Source: Raphanus sativus
Taxonomy: Eukaryota > Streptophyta > Magnoliopsida > Brassicales > Brassicaceae
Assembly: GCF_000801105.2 (NCBI RefSeq)
Contig: NC_079512.1
Location: 29,219,848 to 29,283,847, forward strand
DNA length: 64,000 nt
Direction of reading: 5' to 3'
This document shows, piece after piece, positions 36,188 through 49,200 of the stretch; position 1 is the first letter of the stretch; each line of letters starts with the position of its first letter. The position numbers and the translations under genes were made by a program. The notes beneath the pieces were generated by a model. It was not told the DNA's origin, made no database searches, and was given only the letters and a program-made list of their open reading frames with translations.

Positions 36188-37777
36188 TAAGATCATAAAA
36201 GGAGCGTGGAAAATAGGTCTAAAGAACGTAAAGCAAAATGTAGGTTACATAAATGTAATATCGGTTTATTAGTTTAAAGTTAAACACATAATAATTATGA
36301 ACCGGGTCAAATGAGTCCGCAGTGATTTTTAATACATTTGTAATTTGTTAGATTTTGAGTATTTGAATATTCCGTCAATAGTCTAAGATCTCTCGCAAGT
36401 TGCTTTTGACACTAAAAAAAAAGTTATCTTTTGACATATTAATGCAAGCTTTTGTTTGTGGCAACTGGCAACACTAGTGAAAACTTAACTTTGTTAAAAC
36501 GTAACAAATGTTTATCTAGTGAGTATGGTAAGACGACTACAAGAAGGACAAGGGCCATCATAGTTTGGAAATTTGCACTAAAACTAACTGTCCACGGGAT
36601 CCTACGAATATCCTACTTAGAAGCTAGCTTCTGTTAAAACCAGTGACTAGGTTTGACTTGTAAACTTCTTATCAGCTATTCACCTTTATATAATCAAATC
36701 TTCATTACGATTTAATTTGGAAAGTCGAGAGAATTATATATATATATATATATCTTCATCTTGATCAGCTCCTAGATTGTGAATCGGATATAAAGATCAG
36801 ATAGTGAACTTGTATACTAATTTCCGTTTCTAAAGAAAAATAAAACAGATAGTTAAGTTTTATTTGATGGACTATAAATTGGTGTAGGATTTTTATATGT
36901 TTTGTAGGTCTCTTGCCTTTGAGTTTTGACAATATAAAAGGAAAGAAAATATTAGGACCGTTAAATCAATATGCTAATTGATGACAAAATATAAAACGTA
37001 ATCATGTTATTACAATATTACTTAAGGTATAGTTAATTAATTTTGTTTTCTTTTTAAAATCAATGGTTTGTGATGAACGTTTTATCCCAGCTAAAATAGA
37101 AATCTACTACGTACTTGCAGAAAGAAAGACCTTGATCGATGAGTAACATAATTTTCTTAAGTCTTTTCAAAATCAATGATTTTTCTTAAGTCTTAGCAAA
37201 ACACTATATAAGCATTCGTTTTTGCATAGCACGCATCTGCACAGTTAGTCTATGCACAGTATGTAATTAAGACAAATACTGTCATAAAAAAAAACTGTCA
37301 GCATCACTATTTTGAGATTGGTTACACTACACATAAAATACACTGTAGCTTTGGACCTAAGTAATATTGATTCTCCTTTTCTCTGTTTGGGTGTTTGTTA
37401 TGGACTATATCTAAACTACGATATTTATAGGTAGAGAGTAGAGACAAAAAGACTAAATACCAAAAAAAAACTACTTAAAACTCTCAGAAGTAAGTGGACC
37501 CAATAATCAAAGGAGCAATAAAAAGGGAAGATTTTTTAAGAACATATCCATCAAAGATATTTTAATGGACTTTTCATAATAAAGTTAATAAAAGTTTTAA
37601 AGAAAAGAGAAAGAGTGAAAAGATTATGTTTTTTTTTCCTTTCGAGATATTCATGATTTTACATATGTAATTTATATTTGTCTTAATTTTCTCTTGAATC
37701 AAAATCTAACTACATAATAAATTATAGTATTAAAAATACTAATATTTTATAGATGAGATATTTGAAAAGGTATCTTA
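36188..37777. other. Intergenic DNA between transposons
   Basis: AT-rich sequence with a TA microsatellite at about 36733-36753. Short open frames, such as 36452-36637, show no similarity I recognise. Confidence 0.45.
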
Positions 37778-38414
37778 GACCATCTCCATCGCATGCTTAT
37801 CTGAAGTTTTTAGCCCAATCTCTTAGGTAGACTGGATTAAAAAAAGTATTAAAATTAATTGGGCTGGGTAGAGGTGCCCCTTAATTAGGAGGTTTTAGAG
37901 GCGAGTCCTAAACGACGTGGCACGTCGTGTGCCTTTGGTTTTCGCCTAGTCGCGTTAAAAAAAATCATTTTATGTGAGAGAGAGAAAAACAAAACCACCG
38001 AAAGCGATTTTTGGCGATTCGAAATCGAAAACTTTTCTTAGGTAAATCGATAGGAAAATCATATATTCGAGTTGTTTAGGGTTCGATTCAGTGATTTCTT
38101 GCTGTTCCTTGCTGTTTTCCTCTCACTTGTGTTCGATTCTGGGTTTAAAATTGATTTTGGGATCGATTTGAAATTAGTTTTCGTCTGGGTTCAAAGATGA
38201 TTTGGGATACGATTTTTGATTCCGATTTGGAGCTTTCGTCTTCGTTTTTATTCCAATGAGTTGCAAAAAAAAAAAAAATCACAAGAACCCTATTTTGAGT
38301 TTCACCAATGGACATACAAATGCTTGAAACTCCTTAACTTTTGAAAATTAATTAAATTAATTCTGAAAAATTGCTTAGAACCCCGCTAAAGAGGTTCAAG
38401 CAATGGAGTTGCTC
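37778..38414. mobile_element. Non-autonomous Harbinger-type element (637 bp)
   Basis: Flanked by TTA at 37775-37777 and 38415-38417. The left end is GACCATCTCCATCGCATGCTT and the right end, in reverse complement, is GAGCAACTCCATTGCTTGAAC. These are typical Harbinger-like terminal inverted repeats and share GACCA with the left end of the large element upstream. The interior has no coding sequence but contains a GAAAGCGATTTTTGGCGATTCG-like leader and AG|GTAAAT splice donor context. This resembles the leader of the GRF gene in the large element and suggests derivation from a related autonomous copy. Confidence 0.7.
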
Positions 38415-38441
38415 TTACCACCCAATATGCAAATGCTCTTA

Positions 38442-38718
38442 GAGCATGATTATTGGAAAAGGTTCTTAGCAAAAGTCCTTAATACACATATGTGTATGTA
38501 TATGTATATGTATATATTATATATGTGTATATAATTGTTTGTCAAGGACTTTACGGAAACCGAAATCGAAAATTTCTTAATTAAGGAACTTTCAGTTTCG
38601 GTTTCCGTAAAGTTCTTAACAAACAATTATATACGCATATATAATATATACATATACATATATATACATATATGTGTATTAAGAACTTTTGTTAAGTACC
38701 TTTGCAATAATCATGCTC
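38442..38718. mobile_element. Foldback MITE with TTA target duplication (277 bp)
   Basis: The element is an almost perfect inverted repeat of roughly 135-base arms meeting near 38580. It begins GAGCATGATTATTGG and ends CAATAATCATGCTC, flanked by TTA at 38439-38441 and 38719-38721. The arms contain TATG/CATA-rich stretches and TTTCGGTTTCCGTAAAG. A transcript would fold into one long hairpin, a possible source of small RNAs. It lies only 24 bases beyond the right target duplication of the previous element. Confidence 0.8.
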
Positions 38719-38721
38719 TTA

Positions 38722-39323
38722 TGACTTTGGTTTAAGACAACTGAGAAGGTTTCTCTATAGTCAAATAATAATGCCAAAGTCCTTCATCAATGTTGTCTTG
38801 CCACTAGCCAAGCAGCCATTACACTACAACTTTTTTTTGTATCTTGTAGTTTTTTTCTATTTGTTGTTGGTGTAAATCTATGGCATTATATAGCCGTAAG
38901 TAATACCATCAGCCAAGAAGGTAATAATATATGTGCCTGAATTACAAAATCCCAAAAACTAAACTATAGATCCAACAATTAAACCTGAAAACTTAAATCC
39001 AAATCTCTAACTCGAAATCTTAACTCGAAAATTGTATATAACCTTAAAATTATAGAATTAATTAGTAGTCTACGGACATACGTAAATTCAGGTTACAAAA
39101 AAAAAAAGACATACGTAAATTCAAGAAAGCTTGACGAAACCCTTCGTACGTGATTTACGTCTTACGACCGAATGACATGTATATATTATTTACTCCATTA
39201 TATTATACTCCAACTTCAATCATCTCTCACACAGCAACTTGGCACGTTCATATCATCACGGACGATGATAATGAAAACATTATAAAGAAACACAAAAAAA
39301 AAAAATTAGAGATTCCTTTGGTC
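38722..39323. other. Promoter region of the proline-rich protein gene
   Basis: AT-rich spacer without recognisable genes. A short segment containing AAAAAAGACATACGTAAATTCA is partly duplicated near 39075-39122. Confidence 0.4.
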
Positions 39324-39338
39324 TATATATATATAAAG
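39324..39338 (+). promoter_or_regulatory. TATA box of the proline-rich protein gene
   Basis: TATATATATATAAAG lies about 75 bases upstream of the ATG at 39408, a standard spacing for plant genes. Confidence 0.65.
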
Positions 39339-39407
39339 AGGACTTGATAGTTTTAATGTACTTCATCACTTCCTCACTCAACCAAAAGGAGAACCCTAAA
39401 CCTCAAG

Positions 39408-40331
39408 ATGGGGATTCTTCACAAACAAAACCTGTCCTTTGTGATACTTCTCCTCCTTGGCTTCTGCGCCGTCTCTTACGCTTGCGACTGTAGTGACCCT
39501 CCAAAACCATCTCCACACCCCGTTAAACCGCCTAAACCACCAACCGTCAAACCACCACATCACACTCCAAAACCACCCACCGTCAAACCACCTCACCACA
39601 CTCCAAAACCACCCACCGTCAAACCACCTCATCATAACCCAAAACCACCCACCGTTAAACCACCTCATCACACCCCAAAACCACCTCCTTACACTCCCAA
39701 ACCACCCACCGTCAACCCACCTCATCACACCCCGAAGCCTCCCACCGTCAAGCCTCCACCTCCATACACTCCATCCCCTCCACCTTACACTCCAAAACCG
39801 CCCACCGTCAAGCCACCACCTCCGTACACTCCTTCCCCTCCACCTTACACTCCAGAACCCCCCACCGTCAAGCCACCACCTCCACACACTCCATCCCCTA
39901 CGCCTTCTCCTCCACCGCCAACTCCAACCCCACCAGTCGTAACCCCGCCAACACCGCCAACTCCAACCCCAGAGACGCCATGTCCGCCACCTCCACCAAC
40001 TCCTTGTCCTCCTCCACCTCCGGCACCAACGCCTGAACCGGAGACGTGCTCTATAGACGCACTGAAGCTAGGCGCCTGCGTGGACGTGCTAGGCGGCTTG
40101 ATTCACATCGGACTAGGAAAAAGCTACGCAAAGGCAACTTGTTGCCCAGTTCTTGGAGGTTTAGTGGGTCTTGACGCAGCGGTTTGTCTTTGCACCACCA
40201 TTAGAGCCAAACTTCTCAACATCGACCTCATTATTCCAATTGCTCTTGAGCTTCTCGTCGACTGTGGCAAGACTCCACCTCGTGACTTCAAGTGTCCTGC
40301 TCCACAGAAAAAGACTCCTCTCTTGGCTTGA
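39408..40331 (+). CDS. Hybrid proline-rich protein with 8-cysteine (LTP-like) domain
   Basis: A single exon encoding 307 residues. Residues 1-25 are a signal peptide (SFVILLLLGFCAVSYA). Residues about 30-213 are a Pro-rich repeat domain built on KPPTVKPPHHTPKPP and later PPPYTPSPPPYTPKPP units. Residues 214-307 form the 8-cysteine-motif domain of the lipid-transfer/2S-albumin superfamily, with cysteines at 214, 224, 245, 246, 260, 262, 286 and 296. The spacing is C-9-C-20-CC-13-C-1-C-23-C-9-C, as in hybrid proline-rich proteins. The product is secreted and probably sits at the cell wall and plasma membrane interface. It corresponds by type and position to the gene I recall as At4g15160. The codon-level repeats make the Pro-rich part prone to length change between alleles. 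Confidence 0.92.
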   Translation: MGILHKQNLSFVILLLLGFCAVSYACDCSDPPKPSPHPVKPPKPPTVKPPHHTPKPPTVKPPHHTPKPPTVKPPHHNPKPPTVKPPHHTPKPPPYTPKPPTVNPPHHTPKPPTVKPPPPYTPSPPPYTPKPPTVKPPPPYTPSPPPYTPEPPTVKPPPPHTPSPTPSPPPPTPTPPVVTPPTPPTPTPETPCPPPPPTPCPPPPPAPTPEPETCSIDALKLGACVDVLGGLIHIGLGKSYAKATCCPVLGGLVGLDAAVCLCTTIRAKLLNIDLIIPIALELLVDCGKTPPRDFKCPAPQKKTPLLA

Positions 40332-42654
40332 TCTCTTTGTGTTTCTTTTGATTCAGTAAAAATGGTTTGAGACCTTAAGATCTAGGTTCTTCTATATGTT
40401 TACGATCGCCTAAACAGGGATTAAGAAGGATCTATATTCTGTTATTGCTCTAAATTAAAAAGAAAACTTTATGTAATTGTAAGGTGATTGTTTGAATAAT
40501 GTTATATGAAATTAAAATTTCAAGGAGAGTGTAATTGAAAAGTTCTTCAGTAGACAATCTTATTTTTTGTCTTAACATTTACACAGACAAAATGTTAAAA
40601 AAACAGTCTCTTTAGTGTGTCAGATGATTTAAAGTGTCTTCTAATGGACAGTTGTGGAAGTTCTCTTAGTCCAAAAGTTTAATAAAGAATTTATTAATGA
40701 TTCTACACCATAAAATCTAGGTTTTAATTACAGAAATGTGGAATTATGCGGATTTAATGGAAAAAAACTTATAAAATATTCCATATAACAGCTCAGGTAG
40801 TGTAGTGAAGCGTGAATTCTGATACGGAAAATTAAATTGTCGACTGTAAAATCATCCGTAATATTTTTCATAATTGTAATAGCAATAGTTATCCGGCGTT
40901 TAAAAAAAACAGTGGACAGCATATACAAAAGGAATCTATTATGTTAGACGTTAATAGCACAATAAAACATGTATAGAAGCATGGACAGTATGAGCTTGAC
41001 ATTTGAGAAGCTCGAGCTTGCTGAGGTATATTTGACTCCATCAGGAAATGTAAAGTGTTTGGTTTGACGCATTCCTACACTAACACTAGGCTTTTAGTGA
41101 ATGGTTTGACGCAACGAGCCGGAGAAACTTCCTGAGATTGAATATTCACTAAGTGTTGTAGCTCACCATTTGGTTTCTTTTTGAAGATATCATCTCAGAA
41201 TCAATTGATATTCTTGTGACCTTGTCATGTCATGATATTGACGACCTTTATACCATTTGTTTATTTATATGTGTCATGAATAGAATCTGAACCTTTATAT
41301 TTTTGCAATCTTGTGTTGTTTTTTCTCACGTAAATTTCACATCGATATGATAAAATGCATTTTTTATTTGCAAAGTAGTAAGAAAACCTAAAGTGGTCGT
41401 ATCCTTTCTTTCAAAGCTTTTATTTTGCTCAGCTTTTGGAATAAAGGGTAGACGTTCTTCAACAAGAGAATGTAGGAGTAATCAATGGCCAACGGACCCA
41501 GTAGAAGCCCACATTAGTTAACGGGTTTGTTCCAAGTGTTCGATGGCTCGTCAAATTAAAGAGAACCAGAATCTCTCTTTAAGCGTCACACCACGTTGTT
41601 TAATAAAAAAGTCTTGGGTCAAGATGTCCGTTTACTAACGGTGAAAATGTTAACCGCTCAAAGCGTATGGTTCGAGCGCCAAATGGATTTTCAGTGCTAA
41701 AATTGTTGGAAGTGGCCGCCTTACTTTTGGGTTAGTCCTACGAGTAAATGACGATAATCCCATTTTGCCGCATGTGAAAAGGTAATTAACTGTAAAAACG
41801 TCTTAATAATGTATCAAAAAGTAATTTGACATGTAAATATTTTTACAATTTTGTTTGAGAAATTCCCTAAAACAACCTTTAAAAAATGACCAAAATGAAA
41901 AAATATAAAAACTCTTGAAAAGTGTTGTAATCTATGTTACTATTCATTTTTTTCTTCAAAAAAAAAATCAATTTTTCTTCATATTTTATAATGTCATTTT
42001 TTGTACTTAAAATTTTTCTATAAAACCTAATGAAGAAAATTAGAAAAGTACTAAGAAGAGATTTAATAATTAAACAAATTTGAGAAAAGTATTAAAAGGA
42101 ATAAAAATGAGAAAATTAACTTAATATTTTAACTTGTTATTTTATTAAAATGTGTTAAGTTCGAATCTCAAAGGTTAAAGATAAAAGATTAAACAACTGA
42201 TTTTCACCATAGTTCAATGAAATTGAAAAAAAGAATAGTTCAATGAAATTATCGTTTCAGAAATTTTCTTAAAATATATATATATTGAAACTATATTTGG
42301 TATTTTAGTAAATGATTAATACTCGAAACACTACATAATAATATACTAAGTTCGTATAATAAAACTGCGATTTAAATAAATAAATAAATATTATATAAAC
42401 AAAACTAGCAAAAAAATTTACTAGTTGTACTACAAAGACAAAATATCATTTAAATGTATTTAGACCTGTTTTGATGTCGTTCTTAGTTACCATTTTCCAT
42501 TGCATACTTACACTTCTGACCAAAAAAATAAAACAATTGTGTCAGCAATTTCATAACCAAATTAGTTAAAGGTAAAAAATGGTGACATAAAAAAGTAAAA
42601 TAAAATAAATAAATATATTAACACGACGGCTTCTTCTTTCAGAAAAACATAACG
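40332..42654. other. Intergenic spacer before ATXR3
   Basis: About 2.3 kb including the 3' UTR of the proline-rich protein gene. It is AT-rich with long A and T runs. I recognise no gene and no element with clear ends. Confidence 0.45.
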
Positions 42655-42811
42655 GAGAGAGAGAGAGAGAACACAACGATTCAGAAGAGAAGCGAAGGTC
42701 GCAGAGAGAGAGAGAGAGAGAGAGAGAAAGAACACCCGCCGCTGACGGAGATTTCCCGGCGAAACGGGAACATCCAGATTGAGAGATTTAGCGAGAGAGA
42801 GAGAGAGAGAG
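42655..42811 (+). repeat. GA microsatellites in the ATXR3 leader
   Basis: Three separate GA runs occur at 42655-42670, about 42703-42728 and about 42793-42811, in GC-richer sequence that looks like transcribed leader. GA/CT runs near transcription starts are common in plant promoters and can bind BBR/BPC factors; that function here is inferred. Confidence 0.7.
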
Positions 42812-42962
42812 CTTTCTAGGGTTTCCTCCTCGATTCATCTTCTTTTGACCTCGATCTATTCTCGATAAATTTCCCCATCCTTTCTCACGTTCATTCTGTC
42901 TTCCTCCCAGCTCTATTCTAGGGTTTTTGATCCCCCTTCGCTAACGTTTCCTTACCCTCCCG

Positions 42963-43089
42963 GTAAAAATCCCCCGCTTCAATTCGTTGCCTTACCGTCT
43001 CGTCGTCTCCTCTAATTTCATCGATTTGGCTTTGTAGGGTTTCCCCTACATTCAGTTTTTGCCACTGATTGCTTCTCGGGTGTTTACAG
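42963..43089 (+). other. Possible 5' UTR intron of ATXR3
   Basis: A donor-like CCG|GTAAAA near 42962 and a TTTACAG acceptor ending at 43089 enclose T- and C-rich sequence. This is inferred from splice signals only. Confidence 0.4.
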
Positions 43090-43214
43090 GTTGTTGAGTT
43101 TAGCCGGAGACGGCAACGACGACGGACTTTGGAGGTGAATCGTGAAGCATGAGTATTGGCATCCCCGGAAAGGGGGAGACTTGAGGAAGCTTTTGGTTTG
43201 CCGTAGAGGTTTCC

Positions 43215-46200
43215 ATGAGAAATGGGGGTGTCGCCACATGCATGCCTCTACTGAATATCATGGACAAGCTTCCTACTATGGAGAAGAAGACGCTTTGTGG
43301 AGGAGGGAACAACAATGATTCCAAGGTTGCTGCTACTTCGGAGAATGGTCACACTACTGATAATAAGCTCCCGGAGTTTCAGCCAGCTAAACCCTCAGCG
43401 TCTCAGCCACCTAAGAAGAAGAAGAAAATTGTTAAGGTTATTCGTAAAGTTGTCGTCAGGAAGCCCAAGCAGCGGAAAGATCAGGGAGTGCAACTTTCTG
43501 GAGAATCACAGGTCCAGAAGAAAGAGCAGGATAAGAAGAGTGAAGTTGTGCAAGGGAAAGGAGGAGAAAGTAGCAATAAAGAAGAAAACGGTGGAGATTC
43601 TGGGTTTAAGGATGAAGTGGAAGAGGGTGAATTAGGTACGTTAAATCCTGATGGGGTTCTGGAGAACGGTGAGATTTCTCCAGTGAAGTCATTGCAGAGA
43701 AGTGAGGTCGAAAAAGGAGAGATTTCTGGGGAGACTTGGAAGAAAGATGAAACTACGAAGGGGGATTACAGTAACCTGCAATATAACAAATGGAATGTGG
43801 AGAGGAGGGATTTACCCGCAGATAAGTACAGGAAAGAAGAGAGAGAATTCAGATCATGGAGAGATCCTGGTGATGAAATTGAGAAAGGGGAGTTCATTCC
43901 AGACAGATGGCATAAGATGGATACAGTCAAGGATGATCATAGTTACAACAGATCTCGAAGGAACGGAGTTGACAGAGAGAAATATGATTATGACTATGAA
44001 CATGAACGTACTCCGCCAGGTGGGAGGTTTGCCAATGAGGATACTTATCGCCGGAGAGAGTTCAGAAGTGGGAATGACAGGGCTACAAAAATCAGTTCTA
44101 AAATTGTAATAGAGGAAAGTTTACATAAGAACGAATACAACGATCCCAATAATCTTGGGAAAGAGTACTCTTCTACTGTGAACAAACTGAAGCGACATGG
44201 AGCTGAACCGGATAGTTTTGAGCGCAAACATTTTTATGCTGATCATGGGGACTATGGGAGCTCCAAGTATAGAAAACTTTCTGATGATTCTTCCCGATCT
44301 CTTCACCCAGACCACTATTCACGGAACTCTGTTGAGAGAGACTACAGAGATTCCTATTCATCAAAAAACTCATCTCTGGAAAAGTATCCTAGAAAGCATC
44401 AAGACTCATATTTCCCTGCCAGGTCTGTTTCAGACAGACATGCACACAGCCCTGCACGATCTGATCTGTCCCCACACGACCGGTCTAGGTACCATGGCCA
44501 CAGGGATAGAAGTTCCCTCCATCGGGAGAGGTCGCCATATGCCCGGGAGAGATCGCCATATACCTTTGAGAAGCCTTCACATGCTCGTAAAAAGTCTCCA
44601 CATGACCGCAGCCATCACCATGATTATAGAAGAAGTCCAAGTTACTCTGAGTGGTCCAGTGATCGCAGGGATGGTACTTCTAGATATATGGAAGATCCCC
44701 AGAGCGATCGTACCAGGCGTAATGGCCATAGAGAAATAAGCAGAAAGAGTGGAGTTAGGGAGAGGAGGGATTCCCAGGCTGGTATGGAGCTAGAGCATAA
44801 GCACAGACATAGGGATTCTAATGGAAAAGAGTCGACCCCATCAAGAAAAGACTTGCAAGGTAAAAACATTTTATATAACAATAACCCGGTGGTTGAGAAA
44901 GATTCTGTATGTGATTCATCCAAGATTCCAAGTGCGTGTGCAAAGGGAAAAGAGTCTGTGCAAGTTGGTGAAGCTCCTACCGAAGAGTTGCCATCAATGG
45001 AGGTAGATATGGACATTTGTGATACACCACCTCATGAGGAGCCTTTGGCGGCAGATTCATCCTTGGGGAAGTGGTTTTATCTTGATTACTATGGCACGGA
45101 ACATGGGCCTGCAAAGTTGTCCGAGCTTAAAGCTCTTATGGAGCAAGGCATTCTTTTCTCTGACCATATGATTAAACATTCAGATAATAATAGGTGGGTC
45201 ACTATTGAAAATGCAACATCTCCTGTGGTCAACATAAATACTCCATCAATCGTGTCAGATACCGTGACGCAGCTCGTGAATCCTCCTGAAGCTCCTGGTA
45301 ATTTATTAGAAGATATTGCAGATGCTGCCCAAGCAGTTCCTATGGAGCAAGGAGCTGGAGATTCCTTGCCTGAATCATTGTCCATACCAGATAGTAATGA
45401 TATTGTAGTAGGCCATCGCGAAGATTTTCAGTTTGATAACAGGATCGCGAGTCTCTTGGAGGGCTATACTATCACCCCTGGCAGGGAACTTGAAACACTT
45501 GGAGGTACTATATAGTAGATGTAAATATTATCTTTCCGGCCACAAATTTGATGTTTTTCTGAGCATTTTTCTTAATCCATTTAGTTTATTGCATCATGGA
45601 GCTTCTATGCCATATCTAAGATAGGCTTATTTTTATCGCTTTGCAGAAGCTATGCAGATTGAAGTTGAGCTTGAAGAGACGAGAAGATTTGTGAGTTCCG
45701 AAGGTATGTTTCGTTGGCACCACTTGCACTTTTTCTGTAGCATGATAATTTTTTTTTCTCTATTGCTTCTCTTTTTAGGCAAGTTATATTCCTTACTTTT
45801 CCTACTTCTACTATCAGAAAAGATAATGACACATGCGTTTATATCTACTTATGTTAGATATGTTATATGGTCATATATCTATATTAGTTCGTTTGTAGTA
45901 TTTGGAAGTTTTGGATCTTTGTTAAAGACGTAACGGCCGCCTACTACCATATGCTGGTTTGTGCATGAACATGGATATTCATTTAGACGACATCAACTTT
46001 AAGTAATCATAGCTTCTTGTTTATCTGCATGTTTCGCATGACACTATATAAAAGTTCTACTCTGGTATTTGCAGATATCGTCTGGTGCTACTATCAAGTG
46101 GTAAATCAGTTGCTATTAAATGAGGAGTCGTGTGGACGTTCAGAGCCCAAGACAGTGGCGATCGAAGAACTGAAGTCAGAAAATGTTGATAATTCTGAGA

Positions 46201-49200
46201 GCGATGAGACAGGCAGCTGGTTTTCAGGTCGTTGGTCTTGCAAAGGCGGGGACTGGATAAGACACGATGAAGCTTTTCAAGATAGAGATTACAAAACTAA
46301 AATGGTTCTGAATGATGGTTTCCCATTATGCCTGATGCAGAAGTCTGGGTATGAGGATCCTCGCTGGCATCACAAGGATGATTTGTATAATCCTTGCAGC
46401 AGCTCTAAGTTGGAACTTCCCTTGTGGGCTTTTTCTGGTGCAGATGAGAGAAATCAGGCGAGGGGGGTAAAGGCTAATGTGCTTTCTGTAGTTAGGCTTA
46501 ACTCATTGGTCGTTAGTGATCAAGTACCATCAGTTCCTGATCCCCTTGTAAAAGTTCGTAGTAGGGAAAAATTCTCTTCAAGGCATGCTCGTCCATCCCC
46601 TGCATCTTGTGATTCCAAGAGGGAATCAGTCGAAACTATTTCTCAAACAACAGCTTGCAGTAGTCAAGATTTGCAGAGATTTTGGAAAACTGACGCATCT
46701 GTTAGCACCCCTGGGGATCGTCTGTATACAGTCGATGATTTGCATTTGCATTTGGGTGATTGGTTCTACATGGATGGGGCTGGGCAAGAACAAGGACCTC
46801 TGCCATTTTCAGAACTCCAGATATTGGTTGATAAAGGTTTAATAAAGCGTCACACTAGTGTCTTCAGGAAATCTGACAAAATTTGGGTACCTGTTACTTC
46901 TATCACTAAAACTTCTGAAATCAGTGCCAAGCTTCAGGGGAAAACCCCAGCTCTGCCTTCAGATTGTCAAAGCCTTGATGTCTCAGAGTCACAGGATTTC
47001 AGACATTCTGAAATGGACACAAGTCTAAGCTCGTTCCATGCTATGCATCCTCAGTTTCTTGGTTATTTCCGTGGGAAACTCCATCAATTGATTATGAAAA
47101 CATACAAGACTCGGGAATTTTCTGCTGCCATAAACGATGTTTTAGACTCTTGGATCCATGCAAGACAGCCAAAGAAAGAGACTGACAAGTACATGCACCA
47201 GAATTCAGGTATGCATAACTACCAGAATTTCAATGCCATCACATCCCTCTTGTTAGCTCATGCTTTTCTTCAAGTTTTTTCGATTAATGAACTTGGGTGG
47301 TTATTTCCTTTGTTTATTCATTCCCTCCTGGTTATAATCTTGTTCAATTCCTGCTTTCGGACGTTTACACATATGTTCTCTTCTCTCTTTTGTTTTACCT
47401 CAGAGTTTGGTTCATCATCCTATACGAAAAGAGCTCGATTGATGGCTGGTGAGAGTAGAGACCATTCTGAAGTGGAAGATGCACAAATGTTTCAGAAGGA
47501 TGAGTTGGCATTTGAAGATTTATGTGGGGACGCTACCTTCCATGTTGAAGGAAGTGGATCTTCTGGCACCGTGGGGATGTACTGGGATCTGTTAGATGGT
47601 CACGTGTTAGCACGGGTCTTTCATTTGTTGAGATATGATGTAAAGTCACTTGCATTTGCGTCCATGACTTGTAGACATTGGAAGGCCGTTGTTAGTTCAT
47701 ACAAGGATATTTCAAGACAAGTTGACTTATCGTCGTTGGGTACCAACTGCACAGATTCTAGGCTCTGGAGTATCATGGTGAGCACTCTGTACTTTCCGTT
47801 TACAGTATTTGAGCAATTTAGTAGTTTAATTGATCTGACATGACATTCTTTTGCAGAACACTTACAACACGGAGAAGATTGATTCTATTATTCTGGTTGG
47901 TTGTACAAACGTGACTTCCAGCATGCTTGAGGAAATTCTTCGTTTATTTCCCCACATATCTTCTGTAGACATCACAGGCTGCTCCCAGTTCGGAAATTTG
48001 ACTTTGAAATATAAAAAACTAAGTTGGCTCAAATGCCAGCATCCTCGATCAGGTGACTTGCATTCCAGGTTAACGAGTTTGAAACAGACTAATGTTAATA
48101 AGTCTAAGGGCTTAGGAGGAGATACCGATGATTTTGGTAACCTTAAGGATTACTTTGATCGAGTGGAAAAGCGAGACTCAGCCAATCAGTTGTTCCGAAG
48201 AAGTTTATACAAACGCTCAAAATTGTATGATGCAAGGAAATCATCGGCAATTCTATCCAGGGATGCTCGTATCAGGCGATGGGCAATTAAGAAGTCAGAA
48301 CACGGGTATAAGAGAGTGGAGGAATTCCTTGCTTCAAGCCTTAGGGGCATCATGATGCAGAATACTTTTGACTTCTTTGTTTTAAAGGTGCTTTCTGGTA
48401 TTCGTGTATGCTGAATATTATGCCGGCTCTTATTTCTTTACCATTTGTTAAAAATTAACCCTAATGTATTTTTGGTTACCAGGTTGCTCAGATAGAGGAA
48501 AAAATGAAAAACGGTTACTACGTTAGTCATGGTTTGAAATCTGTGAAGGAGGATATCAGCCGGATGTGCAGGCAAGCAATTAAGTAAGGCTTCCTTATTC
48601 TTTCTCTGGGTGGCTTCTTCAGTGCATGATTTTGCCAATAATACTTCTAATATTTTCTTGCAAATTATAGATAAGTAACTACTGAGATTCTACTTGCCAA
48701 ACAATATGTTGAATGACTGCCGATGTCCTTTCTGGATTATAGGTTACAATTTCTCAAGTCATTTACCGCTTTCTTCCCATGTGCTTGGTTTTTGGCCCTC
48801 AGTTTGTTAGGATGTAGGATTACTATTTTTTAACATATATTCCTAGACTCCTAAGTAAAGGTGGGAGCCATTTTTATTTTATTTTCCTTAATACTAGTTT
48901 TGTAGTTTTTCTTCTGATCCTTCCCATCTTATGTATTCAGAGAGAGGAATCGGGGAGATTCCAAAGACATGAACAGAATCATCATACTGTTTATTCAACT
49001 TGCCACATGTTTAGAAGAGGTCTCTATGGCCACTTCTTCATATAGAAGAGATGAATTGATGAAGTCATGGCAAGATGGCTCAGGGTTGTCATCAGCTTCG
49101 AAGTACAACACGAAGTTGAGCAAATCTGTTACTGAAAAGAAGTACATGAGCAGGACTGGTGACACATTTGGTGTAAATGGTGCGTTGGACTACGGAGAAT

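Noticed and set aside
39396..39887. 163-codon minus-strand frame rich in Trp, Gly and Arg
   Set aside because: It is the antisense shadow of the Pro-rich repeat of the cell-wall protein gene; CC-rich codons read as Trp/Gly on the other strand.
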